From positions 248,001 through 312,000 of the forward strand of contig NZ_WJXZ01000006.1 in NCBI RefSeq assembly GCF_009668025.1: 64,000 bases of DNA, written 5' to 3'. The position numbers and the translations under genes are program-made. Source of the stretch: Larkinella terrae (lineage in GTDB: Bacteria > Bacteroidota > Bacteroidia > Cytophagales > Spirosomataceae). Below are positions 25,498 through 35,260 of the stretch, piece by piece. Every line of letters starts with the position of its first letter. Position 1 is the first letter of the stretch. The notes under the pieces are model-generated. The model was not told the DNA's origin. It saw only the letters and a list, made by a program, of their open reading frames with translations, and ran no database searches.

Positions 25498-25566
25498 CCG
25501 CTGACAGGGCTTTCAGCCGCTGTCAGGGTTTCTCGCCCTGACAGTGGCTGAAAGCCCTGTCAGCGG
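25498..25566. repeat. Family C long inverted repeat (copy C1)
   Basis: Two 31-bp arms, 25498-25528 and 25536-25566, are inverted copies with one mismatch around a 7-base loop. The arms combine CCGCTGACAGGG and GCTGTCAGGG half-sites. A further half-site occurs at 25447. The related copy C2 is at 47248-47355. It lies between the PhoPQ-related and phosphatase genes and could act as a terminator or mRNA-stabilising hairpin. Confidence 0.78.
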
Positions 25567-25582
25567 CTAAAAGACAAGAGGC

Positions 25583-26959
25583 TCAAATCGAACTCGGTTT
25601 CAAAAACACCTCGTCATTGTCGGACACAAACATGCGGGTGCTTTCGGTGTACGTTCCGCCGTTCGGATCGGCATATTTCAGGTCCACATAAAAGGCGTGG
25701 TAGCCCGAGGCCGGAAACGCTTCGGAAACCTCCACTTTTGATTTGTTTTTAAGGCCCAGGCTTTTGCTGGTCCAGGTTTCATTCCGAAAATCCGTATCGG
25801 TTGAATTGGCCGACCACACGATCACATCGACCAGCGCGTCCGAGGTGGTTTTGATCGATACATCGACGCCTTTTTTCGTACTGGTGGCATTCCACTTGCA
25901 AATCGGATACGACTTTTTCGCCATTGTCATGCCAAAGAACGCACCCAGTCCTTCGAATGCCGACTTGCCGTCGCCCAGACTATGGCCCGCATTCGGCACG
26001 TAATGAATCATGTTGTCACCCGGAATATCGTCGTAATAATTTTTGATATTATCCACTACCCAATACTCATCATTGGTGCCCATAAAAATCATCTTCGGCA
26101 TCGTTAAATTCTTACGATACGAATACGGATCGACCATCGTATTGATGGCGTTTCCGCTTTCCGTACGCGCTCCCTGCGGAATACCCAATTTGACATAATC
26201 CTCAATCTGAACGCTATATTCCTTCCATACTTTTACCTGATAATCCAGGCTCACCGGCATGTTTAAAATATCGATAACCATCGGTGCAATGGCCGTTACA
26301 CGCTTGTCATTTGCGCCGGTCAGCCAGGTGGTCCAACCGCGTTTGGAAGCTCCTGAAACCACAAACCGGTTAACGTCGTGTTTCAATGTCTGCTTCGAAA
26401 ATTCCTGTACCGCATCCATCGCCTTCACCGCACTTTTCACCATCGGAAACAGCAGCGGCCAGGTATAATCGCCATCTTTTTTGAAGTTATGGAGCGTGTA
26501 CGAAATCAGCGCATCCTCCGTCAGGTTATTGAAAAACGGCTGATTGGGCGTTTGGCGCAGTAGGGTTACGATCGCTTTGTTTTTAAGGGCGATTCCGGCC
26601 AGACCCTGCACCACTTTGTCGTCTTTGCCTTTGTCATTCCAGTTCGGTTGTTCTGCCTTGTTGGAACCGCCGGTAATAAACAGCAATGCACCATCGTATT
26701 TATTCTCTTTCGGGACCAGAACCGTCACCTGGTGCCGCCAGGTAAACTCACGCCATTTCTGGGAAGTAAGCAGCAGGTTATAGGCTTTTACGTCGCCTAC
26801 GTCGAAGGAATCTTTCAATTCCCATTTATACGATTTATCGTCATTATTCAAATAATTTTGAAGGGCGGTTTCCGGCGTTACAGCCTTCTTGTTGGGCGAA
26901 TCAAACGACAGAAACGTCAGCGTTAGAAGTAAAATCAGTGGGGTTATGAATCGTTTCAT
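25583..26959 (-). CDS. PhoPQ-activated pathogenicity-related family protein
   Basis: This 458-residue protein has a signal peptide (MKRFITPLILLLTLTFLSF) and one PhoPQ_related domain with an alpha/beta-hydrolase core. The nucleophile elbow is VVSGASKRGWTTWL. Other blocks are GALLFITGGSNK, FMGTNDEYW and YVPNAGHSLGDGKSAF, which supply the likely acid and histidine. A C-terminal beta domain follows at about 360-455. The family includes AprA of Salmonella-type genomes and proteins of unknown hydrolytic specificity. In this locus it sits between a ceramidase-like gene and a phosphatase gene, consistent with extracellular lipid or ester hydrolysis, but that is inference. Confidence 0.85.
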   Translation of the reverse strand: MKRFITPLILLLTLTFLSFDSPNKKAVTPETALQNYLNNDDKSYKWELKDSFDVGDVKAYNLLLTSQKWREFTWRHQVTVLVPKENKYDGALLFITGGSNKAEQPNWNDKGKDDKVVQGLAGIALKNKAIVTLLRQTPNQPFFNNLTEDALISYTLHNFKKDGDYTWPLLFPMVKSAVKAMDAVQEFSKQTLKHDVNRFVVSGASKRGWTTWLTGANDKRVTAIAPMVIDILNMPVSLDYQVKVWKEYSVQIEDYVKLGIPQGARTESGNAINTMVDPYSYRKNLTMPKMIFMGTNDEYWVVDNIKNYYDDIPGDNMIHYVPNAGHSLGDGKSAFEGLGAFFGMTMAKKSYPICKWNATSTKKGVDVSIKTTSDALVDVIVWSANSTDTDFRNETWTSKSLGLKNKSKVEVSEAFPASGYHAFYVDLKYADPNGGTYTESTRMFVSDNDEVFLKPSSI

Positions 26960-27025
26960 TGGAATTGTTAGTTTTTAGATGTTTGGGTGCTTTAAACGGT
27001 TTTTGATGAATGAAGTTGAGAGAAG

Positions 27026-28279
27026 TTATTGTTCCGGTTTGGGACTTTCGGCGACTGATTTTAAAGCCTGTTCGATGTAAATTTCACCGGTCATTTCGCC
27101 GAGGCTTGTTCGGCTGATGTAATCGTACCGCTTGAAACTGTTGAAGTCGACTTTGGTCAGCATGTAACCGAAAGCGTCGTTGGTGAGGCCAAACAGGAAC
27201 GGATATTTGGTGTTCATGTGACGTTTGACGTAAAAACCGATGTTGGGCAACGCTTCGCCCGGAATGCTCAGGATTTGCGCGGGGCCGATGTTCAGCAGGT
27301 TCAGTTGGGTGGTTACTTTGTCGGAACTGTTCAGCTTGTAGCCCAGCGGGGAATTTTTGAGAATGTATTTCATCATGTCCGACTCAATCGGGAACTCAAT
27401 GGACCGACTCGCGCAGTAAAGCGATGGATTTTCCAGCACCTTCGCAGGACCAACAATCCGCAGGGCTTCTTCGCCGAGTAACTCCCCAATCCGGATGCAT
27501 TCTTCCCAGGTGTTGGCTTCGGTGCCGCCCTCGCGCCGGACGTCCGCAGTCACCATGCCGCCCTGCGCCCCATTCATAAAAATGGCCATTCCGCCGGTTT
27601 TTGACTCGATTTTGTCGTAGAGCGGACCGCACAAATCCGGGCTTAGAATCCCCCGGCCCGAGCCGATGACTTCGGGGTGAATGGCATAATTAACCAGCGT
27701 AACGATCGGTTTTCCGGCAGTGGAAAGGGCCTGAATGACTCCGCAGCGCGGATCGTACAACTCGTCGGCGTAATAGTTGAAAGCAATCTTGCCTTTGGCC
27801 TCACCAACCGCAATTTTCAGGGTCGCGGGTTGCAGTTTAGCCACGGCTTCCTCTACTGCTTCGGCGATTTTTTTAACACATTGGTCAAGGTACGGCAAAT
27901 CGGCCAGGGCTTTCCCCGACTGATCCGGAAAACCGTAGGCATCCGGTCCGCTGTGGGTGTGCGTAGCTCCGATCAGGACGTTGCCGGGCGGGATGCTTCT
28001 GATCAGCGCCCGCGATTTATTTCCCAAAACCGACGGCCAGCCCAGGTTATCAACACTGACAATGGCGATTCGGGTAGTTCCTTTTTCCAGCACAAACGCC
28101 CGGACGAACAGATCACCCTTTTTCTCCGTCGCTTTTTTCGGCGTACCAATTCCGCCCGAAATGGGCAGTAACGGATTGGGCGTAATCACCCGTAAAGCCG
28201 CCCCGGCCCGAAATGGCTGGGCGTGAGCGAAATACGCAGAAAGTATTAAAATAAAACCAACGAAAAGGACCTTTTTCAT
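27026..28279 (-). CDS. Neutral/alkaline ceramidase-like hydrolase
   Basis: I placed the start at 28279 (MKKVLFVGFILILSAYFAHA), a clean signal peptide; an upstream in-frame ATG at 28336 would add a second hydrophobic stretch. The 417-residue product follows the N-terminal domain of neutral ceramidases: FRAGAALRVITP, IGATHTHSGPDAYG (zinc-ligand histidines), VNYAIHPEVIGSGRGILSPD and FMNGAQGGMV. Full ceramidases are longer and have a C-terminal immunoglobulin-like domain, which is missing here, as in many bacterial relatives. It may cleave an amide in ceramide or another lipid, or an unrelated substrate. It lies downstream of the second SusD gene with a palindromic spacer. Confidence 0.8.
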   Translation of the reverse strand: MKKVLFVGFILILSAYFAHAQPFRAGAALRVITPNPLLPISGGIGTPKKATEKKGDLFVRAFVLEKGTTRIAIVSVDNLGWPSVLGNKSRALIRSIPPGNVLIGATHTHSGPDAYGFPDQSGKALADLPYLDQCVKKIAEAVEEAVAKLQPATLKIAVGEAKGKIAFNYYADELYDPRCGVIQALSTAGKPIVTLVNYAIHPEVIGSGRGILSPDLCGPLYDKIESKTGGMAIFMNGAQGGMVTADVRREGGTEANTWEECIRIGELLGEEALRIVGPAKVLENPSLYCASRSIEFPIESDMMKYILKNSPLGYKLNSSDKVTTQLNLLNIGPAQILSIPGEALPNIGFYVKRHMNTKYPFLFGLTNDAFGYMLTKVDFNSFKRYDYISRTSLGEMTGEIYIEQALKSVAESPKPEQ

Positions 28280-28291
28280 GGAGCTATTTAA

Positions 28292-28384
28292 ACAAGACAA
28301 GAGAACATAGACAAGAGAGTAGAGAACAAATGGCAATCATCACGGGTGTTCGTATCTTTTCTCTCTTGTCTATACTCTTTTCTC
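28292..28384. repeat. Palindromic intergenic repeat (family D-like)
   Basis: ATAGACAAGAGAG (28307-28319) is inverted as CTCTCTTGTCTAT (28361-28373), with further AGACAAGAGA half-sites nearby. It lies between the SusD stop and the ceramidase-like start. A looser relative (GACAAAAGAGAAAAGAAG ... CTTCTTCCCTTGTC) lies at 42555-42638. Confidence 0.55.
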
Positions 28385-28398
28385 GCCCATTCAGGCTA

Positions 28399-30039
28399 TC
28401 ACCACGGTTTTCCGGTGCCCTGCAACAGCCACGGTTTCGACCAGGGACTGTTTTTGCCATCAGCTTCGGAATTGGGCGTCAATTCCAGGCGGCCCAGGGC
28501 GGCATCGGAATTGGCTTTGTTCAGGTTGCGTTCGTCGAGCATGTAATAAAACCGGACGGGCAGCACTTTCCGTTTCGAATTCGGGCCGCTTTTCAAAACC
28601 GGGAAACCGGTCCGGCGGTAATCGAACCAGGCTTCGGTGGCGGCAGTCCAGCTCGCAATCCACTTCTGTTCAATGATTTGCTGCTGCGTTCCGTTGTAGG
28701 CAACGCCTTTCTGGGCAATATACGTGGCGTAAGAACCGGCAACGCCCCAGGTTTCCAGCGATGCCTTGATGGCGGCTTCGTAACGGGCTTTGGCATCGCC
28801 CGCGGCCCAGCCTTTCTGCGCGGCTTCGGCCAGAATAAAGTTCACCTCCGACGCCGACATCAGCCGGGCTTTCAGCAACGGACCTTTGGCCGCCCTGTAA
28901 ATATCGTTCAGCCACGAAACGTGCGGATTTTTAGCGGCCTGTTCGGCGGTGGGGCTCAGGTTGTAGGCTGCTCCGCCGACAATGGCGGTGGGCAAACCGA
29001 CGTAATTGGGATCCGTATTCACTTCCTTGCCCGCCACTTTATCCGGTGACAGATAGCGTTTGCCATCGACAATTTTGTCGGTTCCGGCGGGCAATGTGGC
29101 ATCCACGACCAGCGGAATCTGCACTTTATTGGCCCAGATCGGTAATCGGGGATCACTCACCGCCAGCAGCGCTTTAACGAATGTATCGCTCATTTTTAGC
29201 CGCCGGTAATTGCTTTCGGTGACATCATAGGTTGCATTGGCAGGCCACGAATCGGAGTTGCTGTTTCCGGCAAACGGCATGGCGGCATCATCGGCCGAAG
29301 TCGTGATAATCGGATATTGAGTGGCATTGGCGATGATTTTTTCGATACCAGCTTTGGCCACATCCGGTTTTTTCAACGAAAGCCGCATGTAATACCGCAG
29401 CGACAGCGAATTGGCCAGTTTTCGCCATTTGGCGGGGTCGCCTTTGTAATAGACATCGGCCGATTCGGCGGTGCTGTTATAGGCATTTTTGGCTTTGGAC
29501 AGCAAGGTGTTGGCTTTATCCAGATCGGCCAGAATACCGGTATAAATGGCCTCCTGCGTGTCAAAAACCGGAAACGTGTTTTCCGCCCCACCGGTTGCAC
29601 CCTTGAGGGCCTGGCTGTACGGCGCGTCGCCCCACAGATCGGTAATGAGCCCAAACACCATCGATTTCATGACCAGCGCAATGCCCTGGTGCAGGTCGAA
29701 ATTCAGTTCGACCGAGCGGTTGTAGACGTACTGGTTGTTCCGCAGAATGTCGTAATATCCGCTCCAGCTCTGGCTTCCGCCCCAGTCGTATTCGTTGTGC
29801 GAACCGGCCCAGCCGTCTTTCTGCGTGTGTTGCATCACCCCGGCGATGTCCTGATAACCCAGATTGACAAACGCTTTACCGGTTTCGGTCAGAACCGTCG
29901 ATAACACCAGATTGGGGTGAGCCGTTGTTGGCTCCACGCCATTTGGATTGCGGTTTACCTCCGTCAAATCCCGGCACGAAAAAACCGTCAGGGCGAAAAG
30001 GCAAACGAGTGCGATGTGTTTATTGGCTGCGATTTTCAT
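28399..30039 (-). CDS. SusD/RagB-like outer-membrane lipoprotein (second pair)
   Basis: This 546-residue lipoprotein (ALTVFSCRDL) belongs to the SusD_2-type branch: LTEVNRNPNGVEPT, SMVFGLITDLWGDAPYSQAL, KWRKLANSLSLRYYMRLS and EAWFDYRRTGFPVL. It caps the TonB-dependent receptor at 30061 and binds ligand at the cell surface. It is the same length as, and closely similar to, the SusD at 33599, sharing the ending KPWLLQGTGKPW in near-identical form. The pair therefore arose by tandem duplication of a SusC/SusD unit. Confidence 0.9.
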   Translation of the reverse strand: MKIAANKHIALVCLFALTVFSCRDLTEVNRNPNGVEPTTAHPNLVLSTVLTETGKAFVNLGYQDIAGVMQHTQKDGWAGSHNEYDWGGSQSWSGYYDILRNNQYVYNRSVELNFDLHQGIALVMKSMVFGLITDLWGDAPYSQALKGATGGAENTFPVFDTQEAIYTGILADLDKANTLLSKAKNAYNSTAESADVYYKGDPAKWRKLANSLSLRYYMRLSLKKPDVAKAGIEKIIANATQYPIITTSADDAAMPFAGNSNSDSWPANATYDVTESNYRRLKMSDTFVKALLAVSDPRLPIWANKVQIPLVVDATLPAGTDKIVDGKRYLSPDKVAGKEVNTDPNYVGLPTAIVGGAAYNLSPTAEQAAKNPHVSWLNDIYRAAKGPLLKARLMSASEVNFILAEAAQKGWAAGDAKARYEAAIKASLETWGVAGSYATYIAQKGVAYNGTQQQIIEQKWIASWTAATEAWFDYRRTGFPVLKSGPNSKRKVLPVRFYYMLDERNLNKANSDAALGRLELTPNSEADGKNSPWSKPWLLQGTGKPW

Positions 30040-30060
30040 GTTTTCAGAAGATCGGGTTGC

Positions 30061-33000
30061 TTAAAAAGTTAAACCAAGACGGAAACCTACCGGAATGACC
30101 CAGGGCGTGACATTGTTGCGTTCAATGCCTTGCTTGAACTGAATCCCGGATGCCTGCACACCTGCTTCGGGCTGATAAGCCATTTCCGGATCAATGCCGA
30201 TTTTGGCCGCCGTCCACAGAATAATGTTGCGGCTATACACCGAAACGTTTGCGTTTTGCATTCGTAGCCGTTTCACGAGGCCCTGCGGTAAATCGTAGCC
30301 AAACGACACTTCGCGGAGTTTCAGGAACGACGCATCGAACATCACCGCCCGCGAAAACGCCCAGGAAGTGGCCCCCGCAAAAGGCAGAATCAAGGTTCCG
30401 GGGCCGCCTAAGTTTTCTTTGTAACCTGTCGGCTTTCCGGTTTCATCGTAGCCCGTCGCCAGCACGCCCGGAATAAAGACTCCGCCGTGGGGCAGCGTGT
30501 AGGGACCGTATTTGAACGGATACCCGCCGTAATCGGGTGTTGGTCCGCCCACGAGCGGAAAGTTGTTGCCGTTGATCAGAATCATCTTGTCCTGGTTGGC
30601 CACTAAATAATTACGTAAAGCGTCGCCGGTCAGGCCGTTGGGATTGATTAGTTTATCCAGAAACAATTGCGAGCGTCCGTCTTCTTCGCCATAGCGGTAG
30701 GTTTGCGAGACAAAATCCCCACCGTTCCGCCAGTCGAAGCTCATGTTCAGGCTGAAACCACGGTAGGATAGCGATGTTTGGGCGCCCAAAATAAACCGGG
30801 GGTTAAAATTGCCGATTTTGTTCTTTGTGTTGATGGCATCGATGGCCTGCCATTTACCGGTTTGGTCGAGAATCGGGTAGCCGTAGTAAGGCGAATTCTT
30901 ATCTTCGACCGTCACGACTTTGGAGTCATAAATATCACCGATTTCATCGCCCACGTACGTCCAGGCTCCGCCTTTGGCATCCGTCCAGAGGGTGAAATAG
31001 GGGATTTCGTCGGCCAATCGTTTGATGGTTGTGCGGTTGCGAGTCAGGTTGGCATTCACATCCAGCCGCCAGCCATTTTTTTCGAGCGGAGTTCCGCCCA
31101 GCGAAAATTCAAACCCTTTGCTGATCAGCAAACCGGCATTGATGTTCTTGGAAGTATAACCGGAAGAGGGCGGGAGAAGGGAGCTCAGAATCTGGTTGCG
31201 GTTTTCCGAATTGTAATACGTGGCGCTGGCCCGCAGGCGGTTTCGGAACAGATTCAGGTCCAGCCCGAATTCTTTCGACGTGGCAATTTCCGGTTTCAAG
31301 CTCGAATTCAGCAGGATTCCCGGTACGTTCAGGCGCGGAATGCCGTCCCAGGTTCCGGCGTTTTCGAGGGTGCTGAGCAGGGCGTACGGATTGGCATCGT
31401 TCCCGACCTGCGCCACCCCGGCCCGGAGTTTCAGCAAACTGATGGCGTTGGAAACCGGCAGCATTTCGTTCAGCAACACACTCAGCGAAGCCGAGGGGTA
31501 AAAATAGGAGCGGTTGGAAGGCGGAAGCGTACTCGACCAGTCGTTTCGGGCGGTCAGGTCCAGGTAAACCATCTCCTTGAAACTGAGATTTGCCAGCGCA
31601 TACAGGCTGTAAATGACCCGCTCATACCGGGTGCTGTTGAAGTCGAGGTTGGCTGGGGCAATGTTCTGAATCGTGAACACACCCGGCACGATCAGACCGG
31701 TTCCGGGCCGGCTGGCGGTCGTTACATTCGAACCTTTCTGGTACCGGTAATTGCCACCCAAGGAGAAAGTTGCGCCGAAATTGCTGAACTCTTTCTTATA
31801 AGTACCCAGAAAATCGATGTTGCTTTCAAACGGTTTTATATTGATCAAACCGTAAGCTCCGCGCGGGTCGTTGACGTAGCTGTTGGAAATCCTGGTTTCC
31901 CGCTCTTCCGAATACGTGTCGAGCGAATACCGGCCCATCAGGCTCAGGTCCTTCGTGATCTGCCAGTCGGCTTTGATGTTACCGAAAAGCCGGTCGCGGG
32001 TAAAACCGTTGTTGATTTCGTTCGCCAGAAAATAAGGATTGTTGTAAAGCCCGTTGTACGGCGTTCGTTGCTGGAAGCCAACCTGGCCCGGCATCCAGTA
32101 ATCTCGCAGATCCCGAATGTCGATGTGGGGGGAAATGTTATACGCAGCCTGCAACGGGTTTGCCCCCCGGTTTCCAGCGGGCCGGTTGTTCGAGTTATTC
32201 CGGCTGATGTCCAGGTTGGTACTCAGGTGCAACTGGTTGCTGAGCTTCACCGACGTGCTCAGATTCAGCGTATTCTTGAACAGGTCCGAATTCGGAATGA
32301 TGCCCCGGTTTCGCATGTTCGAATACGAAATCCGGTAGGTGATCTGGTCGTTGCTGTTGGCAATGGAAATGCCGTTGGTGGTGGTAATACCGGTTTGTAC
32401 AAAATTCCGGACGTTGTTTTTGTGCGACACCAGCGGCATCGGAACTGGTTTTCCGTTGGCGTCGAGCGGGCTGTTCCATTGCACTTCCTCGTAGCCTTTG
32501 TCCAGAGCCGCGCCGTAAGTCGCGCCAATTTCCTCCTGAATCAGTTTGCCGAAAGGGTTGGTCAAGGGGTTTTTACTGACCGAAACCGGAATGGCCGAAT
32601 ACTGCCCCGGACCAAAACTGGTCTGCCATTTCAGAAACTTATACGGTTGGTCAAAAACTGTGTTGGACGAAATGGTTACCGTCATTTTCTTCACTTTCGA
32701 GCCGTTTTTGGTCGTGATCAGCACCACCCCGTTGCCGGCGCGGGTGCCGTACAGGGCGGCTGCACTGGGTCCTTTCAGAATGGAAATGTTTTCGATGTCG
32801 TCGGGATTCAGGCCCGAGATGGCGTTGCCGTAATCCACGCGGTTGTCGGTTCCGATCTGGCTGACGTTGTTGAGCGTGTTGGCCAGCGGAACGCCGTCGA
32901 CCACGAACAGCGGCTGGTTGTCGTTACTGAGCGATTTAGCACCCCGGATTACCATGCTGACCGATGAACCCGTTCCGCCGGTTTGGTTGATCGTAACCCC

Positions 33001-33471
33001 GGACACTCTCCCGGCTATGCTGTTGAGGACGTTTTCCTGAACGACGCGCGTGAGGTCCTTGCCGTCGATTTTCCCAACCGAATACCCGAGCGAGCGTTCT
33101 TCGCGTTTGATGCCGAGGGCGGTGACGACGGCTTCCTGCAGCGTTTCCGCACTTTCGGTTAAAGTAACATCGACGGTGCTGCGGTTGCCGACAGTTACCT
33201 CCTCGGTTTGGTACCCGATGTATGAAAATACCAACACGGTATTGGTTCCGCTGATGTCGAGCGAAAACCGCCCGTTGTCATCACTGGTGGTTCCGATCTG
33301 GGTGCCTTTGATGAGGACATTGACGCCGGGCAGGGGCGTGTTGTCAATGCCCAGTCTGGTTGTACCGCTGACTTTTCGACCCGATTGGGCCAAAACCGGG
33401 AAGAAACAAACCCCGATCAACCATGTGGTGACAAACAAGCATGTGAGAAGCTTAATAAACGTTTTTCGCAT
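30061..33471 (-). CDS. SusC/RagA TonB-dependent receptor (second pair)
   Basis: This 1136-residue receptor has a signal peptide ending near FPVLAQ. A carboxypeptidase-regulatory-like domain follows at about 33-110 (VSGTTRLGIDNTPLPGVNVL, LVFSYIGYQTEEV), then a plug (SLSNDNQPLFVVDGVPLANT, NISILKGPSAAALYGTRAGN) and a 22-strand barrel ending in WVIPVGFRLGLTF. It lacks the STN domain present in its paralogue at 35261, so it is less likely to signal through the FecR/ECF pair. Together with the SusD at 28399 it would import an oligomeric or bulky ligand energised by TonB. Confidence 0.92.
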   Translation of the reverse strand: MRKTFIKLLTCLFVTTWLIGVCFFPVLAQSGRKVSGTTRLGIDNTPLPGVNVLIKGTQIGTTSDDNGRFSLDISGTNTVLVFSYIGYQTEEVTVGNRSTVDVTLTESAETLQEAVVTALGIKREERSLGYSVGKIDGKDLTRVVQENVLNSIAGRVSGVTINQTGGTGSSVSMVIRGAKSLSNDNQPLFVVDGVPLANTLNNVSQIGTDNRVDYGNAISGLNPDDIENISILKGPSAAALYGTRAGNGVVLITTKNGSKVKKMTVTISSNTVFDQPYKFLKWQTSFGPGQYSAIPVSVSKNPLTNPFGKLIQEEIGATYGAALDKGYEEVQWNSPLDANGKPVPMPLVSHKNNVRNFVQTGITTTNGISIANSNDQITYRISYSNMRNRGIIPNSDLFKNTLNLSTSVKLSNQLHLSTNLDISRNNSNNRPAGNRGANPLQAAYNISPHIDIRDLRDYWMPGQVGFQQRTPYNGLYNNPYFLANEINNGFTRDRLFGNIKADWQITKDLSLMGRYSLDTYSEERETRISNSYVNDPRGAYGLINIKPFESNIDFLGTYKKEFSNFGATFSLGGNYRYQKGSNVTTASRPGTGLIVPGVFTIQNIAPANLDFNSTRYERVIYSLYALANLSFKEMVYLDLTARNDWSSTLPPSNRSYFYPSASLSVLLNEMLPVSNAISLLKLRAGVAQVGNDANPYALLSTLENAGTWDGIPRLNVPGILLNSSLKPEIATSKEFGLDLNLFRNRLRASATYYNSENRNQILSSLLPPSSGYTSKNINAGLLISKGFEFSLGGTPLEKNGWRLDVNANLTRNRTTIKRLADEIPYFTLWTDAKGGAWTYVGDEIGDIYDSKVVTVEDKNSPYYGYPILDQTGKWQAIDAINTKNKIGNFNPRFILGAQTSLSYRGFSLNMSFDWRNGGDFVSQTYRYGEEDGRSQLFLDKLINPNGLTGDALRNYLVANQDKMILINGNNFPLVGGPTPDYGGYPFKYGPYTLPHGGVFIPGVLATGYDETGKPTGYKENLGGPGTLILPFAGATSWAFSRAVMFDASFLKLREVSFGYDLPQGLVKRLRMQNANVSVYSRNIILWTAAKIGIDPEMAYQPEAGVQASGIQFKQGIERNNVTPWVIPVGFRLGLTF

Positions 33472-33528
33472 AGGAATAGGTTGAATTGAGTAGTAAGATA
33501 GGAAGCTGAAATATAATTATTATTATGC

Positions 33529-33558
33529 AAAAAGGGTGGAATTTCTTCCACCCTTTTT
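33529..33558 (-). terminator. Intrinsic terminator between the tandem SusCD pairs
   Basis: A perfect 13-bp stem, AAAAAGGGTGGAA (33529-33541) with TTCCACCCTTTTT (33546-33558) and loop TTTC, lies after the first SusD gene on the minus strand. It separates the two pairs into distinct transcripts or lowers read-through. Confidence 0.8.
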
Positions 33559-33598
33559 CTGATAAATCCTTCATTTGGTATGCGGAAAACCGTTTATT

Positions 33599-35239
33599 TT
33601 ACCACGGTTTGCCGGTTCCCTGGATCAACCACGGTTTCGACCAGGGGCTGTTCTTGCCCTGTGCCTGGGAGTAGGTCGTTGTTTCGAGTTTGTCCGCAGC
33701 AGCGGTTGCGTTTTTGGCATTGATATTCATTTCGTCTTTCATGTAGTAGAAACGAACCGGCAATACCGTTCTTTTGGCCGCTGGCCCCGCTTTCAGTTCC
33801 GGGAAACCGGTCCGGCGGAAATCGAACCAGGCTTCGGTAGCGGCAGTCCAGCTCGCAATCCATTTCTGCTGAATGACCTGCTTGATTGTTTTGTCGAAAG
33901 CTACCCCCGGATTTGTGATGTACGTAGCGTAGTTGCCGCCCACCGTCCAGGTATTCAGCGACGCTTTGATACCGGCCTCGTAATGCGTTTTGGCATCGCC
34001 AGCCGCCCAGCCTTTCAGACCGGCTTCGGCCAGGATGAAATGAACTTCAGCCGCCGACACCAGCCGCGATTTCAGCAGGTTGCCTTTTGCCGCTTTGTAA
34101 ATATCGTTCAGGAACGACACGTGCGGGTTGTAAGACGTCTGGCCGGGAGTCGGGTTCAGGTTATAGGCCGATGGCAGCGCGGAAAAGCTCGGCGGCATGC
34201 CCACGTAATCCGGATCGGTATCGATTTGGGTATTGCCCACTTTGTCGGGCGACAGGTAGCGTTTTCCGTTCATGATTTTATCCGTACCGGCTGGTAACGT
34301 AGCATCCACCACCAGCGGAATTTCGACCTTATTGGCCCAGATCGCCAGCCGGGGATCTTTCAGCGCCTGCAACGCTTTGACGAACGTTGCGCACATTTTG
34401 ATCCGGCGGTAGTTACTGCCACTCACGTCATACACTGAGTTGGCGGGCCACGACGTTCCGTCGCTTGTACCGGGGAAACTCATGGTGGCGTCTTCCGTTT
34501 CAACCGTAATGATCGGATACTGAGCCGCTCCGGCGACAATTTTCTCGATACCGGCTTTGGCTACGTCGGCTTTCTTGCTCGAAATCCGCATGTAATACCG
34601 CAACAGGAGCGAGTTAGCCAGTTTTCGCCACTTGGTCGGGTCGCCTTTGTAATACACGTCGGCTTCGTCAACGATGCTCGAATATTCCGCTTTGGTTTTC
34701 GACAGCAGCGTGTTGGCTTTTTCCAGATCGGCGATGATACCGGAGTAGATAACCTCCTGCGAATCGTAGGCTGGCGTGATGTTATCGGTTCCACCCAGCT
34801 CGCCTTTTAACGCGTTGGTGTACGGCGCATCACCCCACAAATCGGCAATCAACCCGTAAACCATCGATTTCATGACCAGTGAAACACCCTGGTGAAATTC
34901 GAGTTTCTGCTCAACCGCGCGGTCATACAATAGCTGGTTGTTCCGCAGAATGTCGTAATAACCGCTCCAGCTCTGGCCATCGGTCCAGTCGTAGTCGTTG
35001 TGACCACTCGACCAGGCGTCTTTCTGCGTATGCTGCATCACCCCGGCGATGTCCATGTAGCCGAGGTTGACATATATTTTACCGGTTTCCGTCAGGACCG
35101 ACGGCATCACCAGGTTCGGGTTCACCGTTTCGGGCGCAACACCGTTAGGGTTTACGTTCAGTTCGGTTAAGTCCTTACAGGAAAAGAAGGTCGTTAACAG
35201 AGCGACGAAAACAATGGATTTTCTGGATAAGATCTTCAT
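33599..35239 (-). CDS. SusD/RagB-like outer-membrane lipoprotein (first pair)
   Basis: This 546-residue lipoprotein (TTFFSCKDLTELNVNPNGVA) follows its SusC with a 21-bp gap and matches the SusD at 28399 along its whole length. Shared blocks include QSWSGYYDILRNNQLLYDR, MVYGLIADLWGDAPYTNALK, KWRKLANSLLLRYYMR and EAWFDFRRTGFPEL. It should be the lid and ligand-binding partner of the receptor at 35261. Divergence between the two SusD copies may reflect different ligands. Confidence 0.9.
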   Translation of the reverse strand: MKILSRKSIVFVALLTTFFSCKDLTELNVNPNGVAPETVNPNLVMPSVLTETGKIYVNLGYMDIAGVMQHTQKDAWSSGHNDYDWTDGQSWSGYYDILRNNQLLYDRAVEQKLEFHQGVSLVMKSMVYGLIADLWGDAPYTNALKGELGGTDNITPAYDSQEVIYSGIIADLEKANTLLSKTKAEYSSIVDEADVYYKGDPTKWRKLANSLLLRYYMRISSKKADVAKAGIEKIVAGAAQYPIITVETEDATMSFPGTSDGTSWPANSVYDVSGSNYRRIKMCATFVKALQALKDPRLAIWANKVEIPLVVDATLPAGTDKIMNGKRYLSPDKVGNTQIDTDPDYVGMPPSFSALPSAYNLNPTPGQTSYNPHVSFLNDIYKAAKGNLLKSRLVSAAEVHFILAEAGLKGWAAGDAKTHYEAGIKASLNTWTVGGNYATYITNPGVAFDKTIKQVIQQKWIASWTAATEAWFDFRRTGFPELKAGPAAKRTVLPVRFYYMKDEMNINAKNATAAADKLETTTYSQAQGKNSPWSKPWLIQGTGKPW

Positions 35240-35260
35240 TTGGATGAAGTTTATAATGGC

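Noticed and set aside
30778-32967. 729-codon open frame on the plus strand
   Set aside because: It is fully antisense to a SusC gene with complete plug and barrel motifs.
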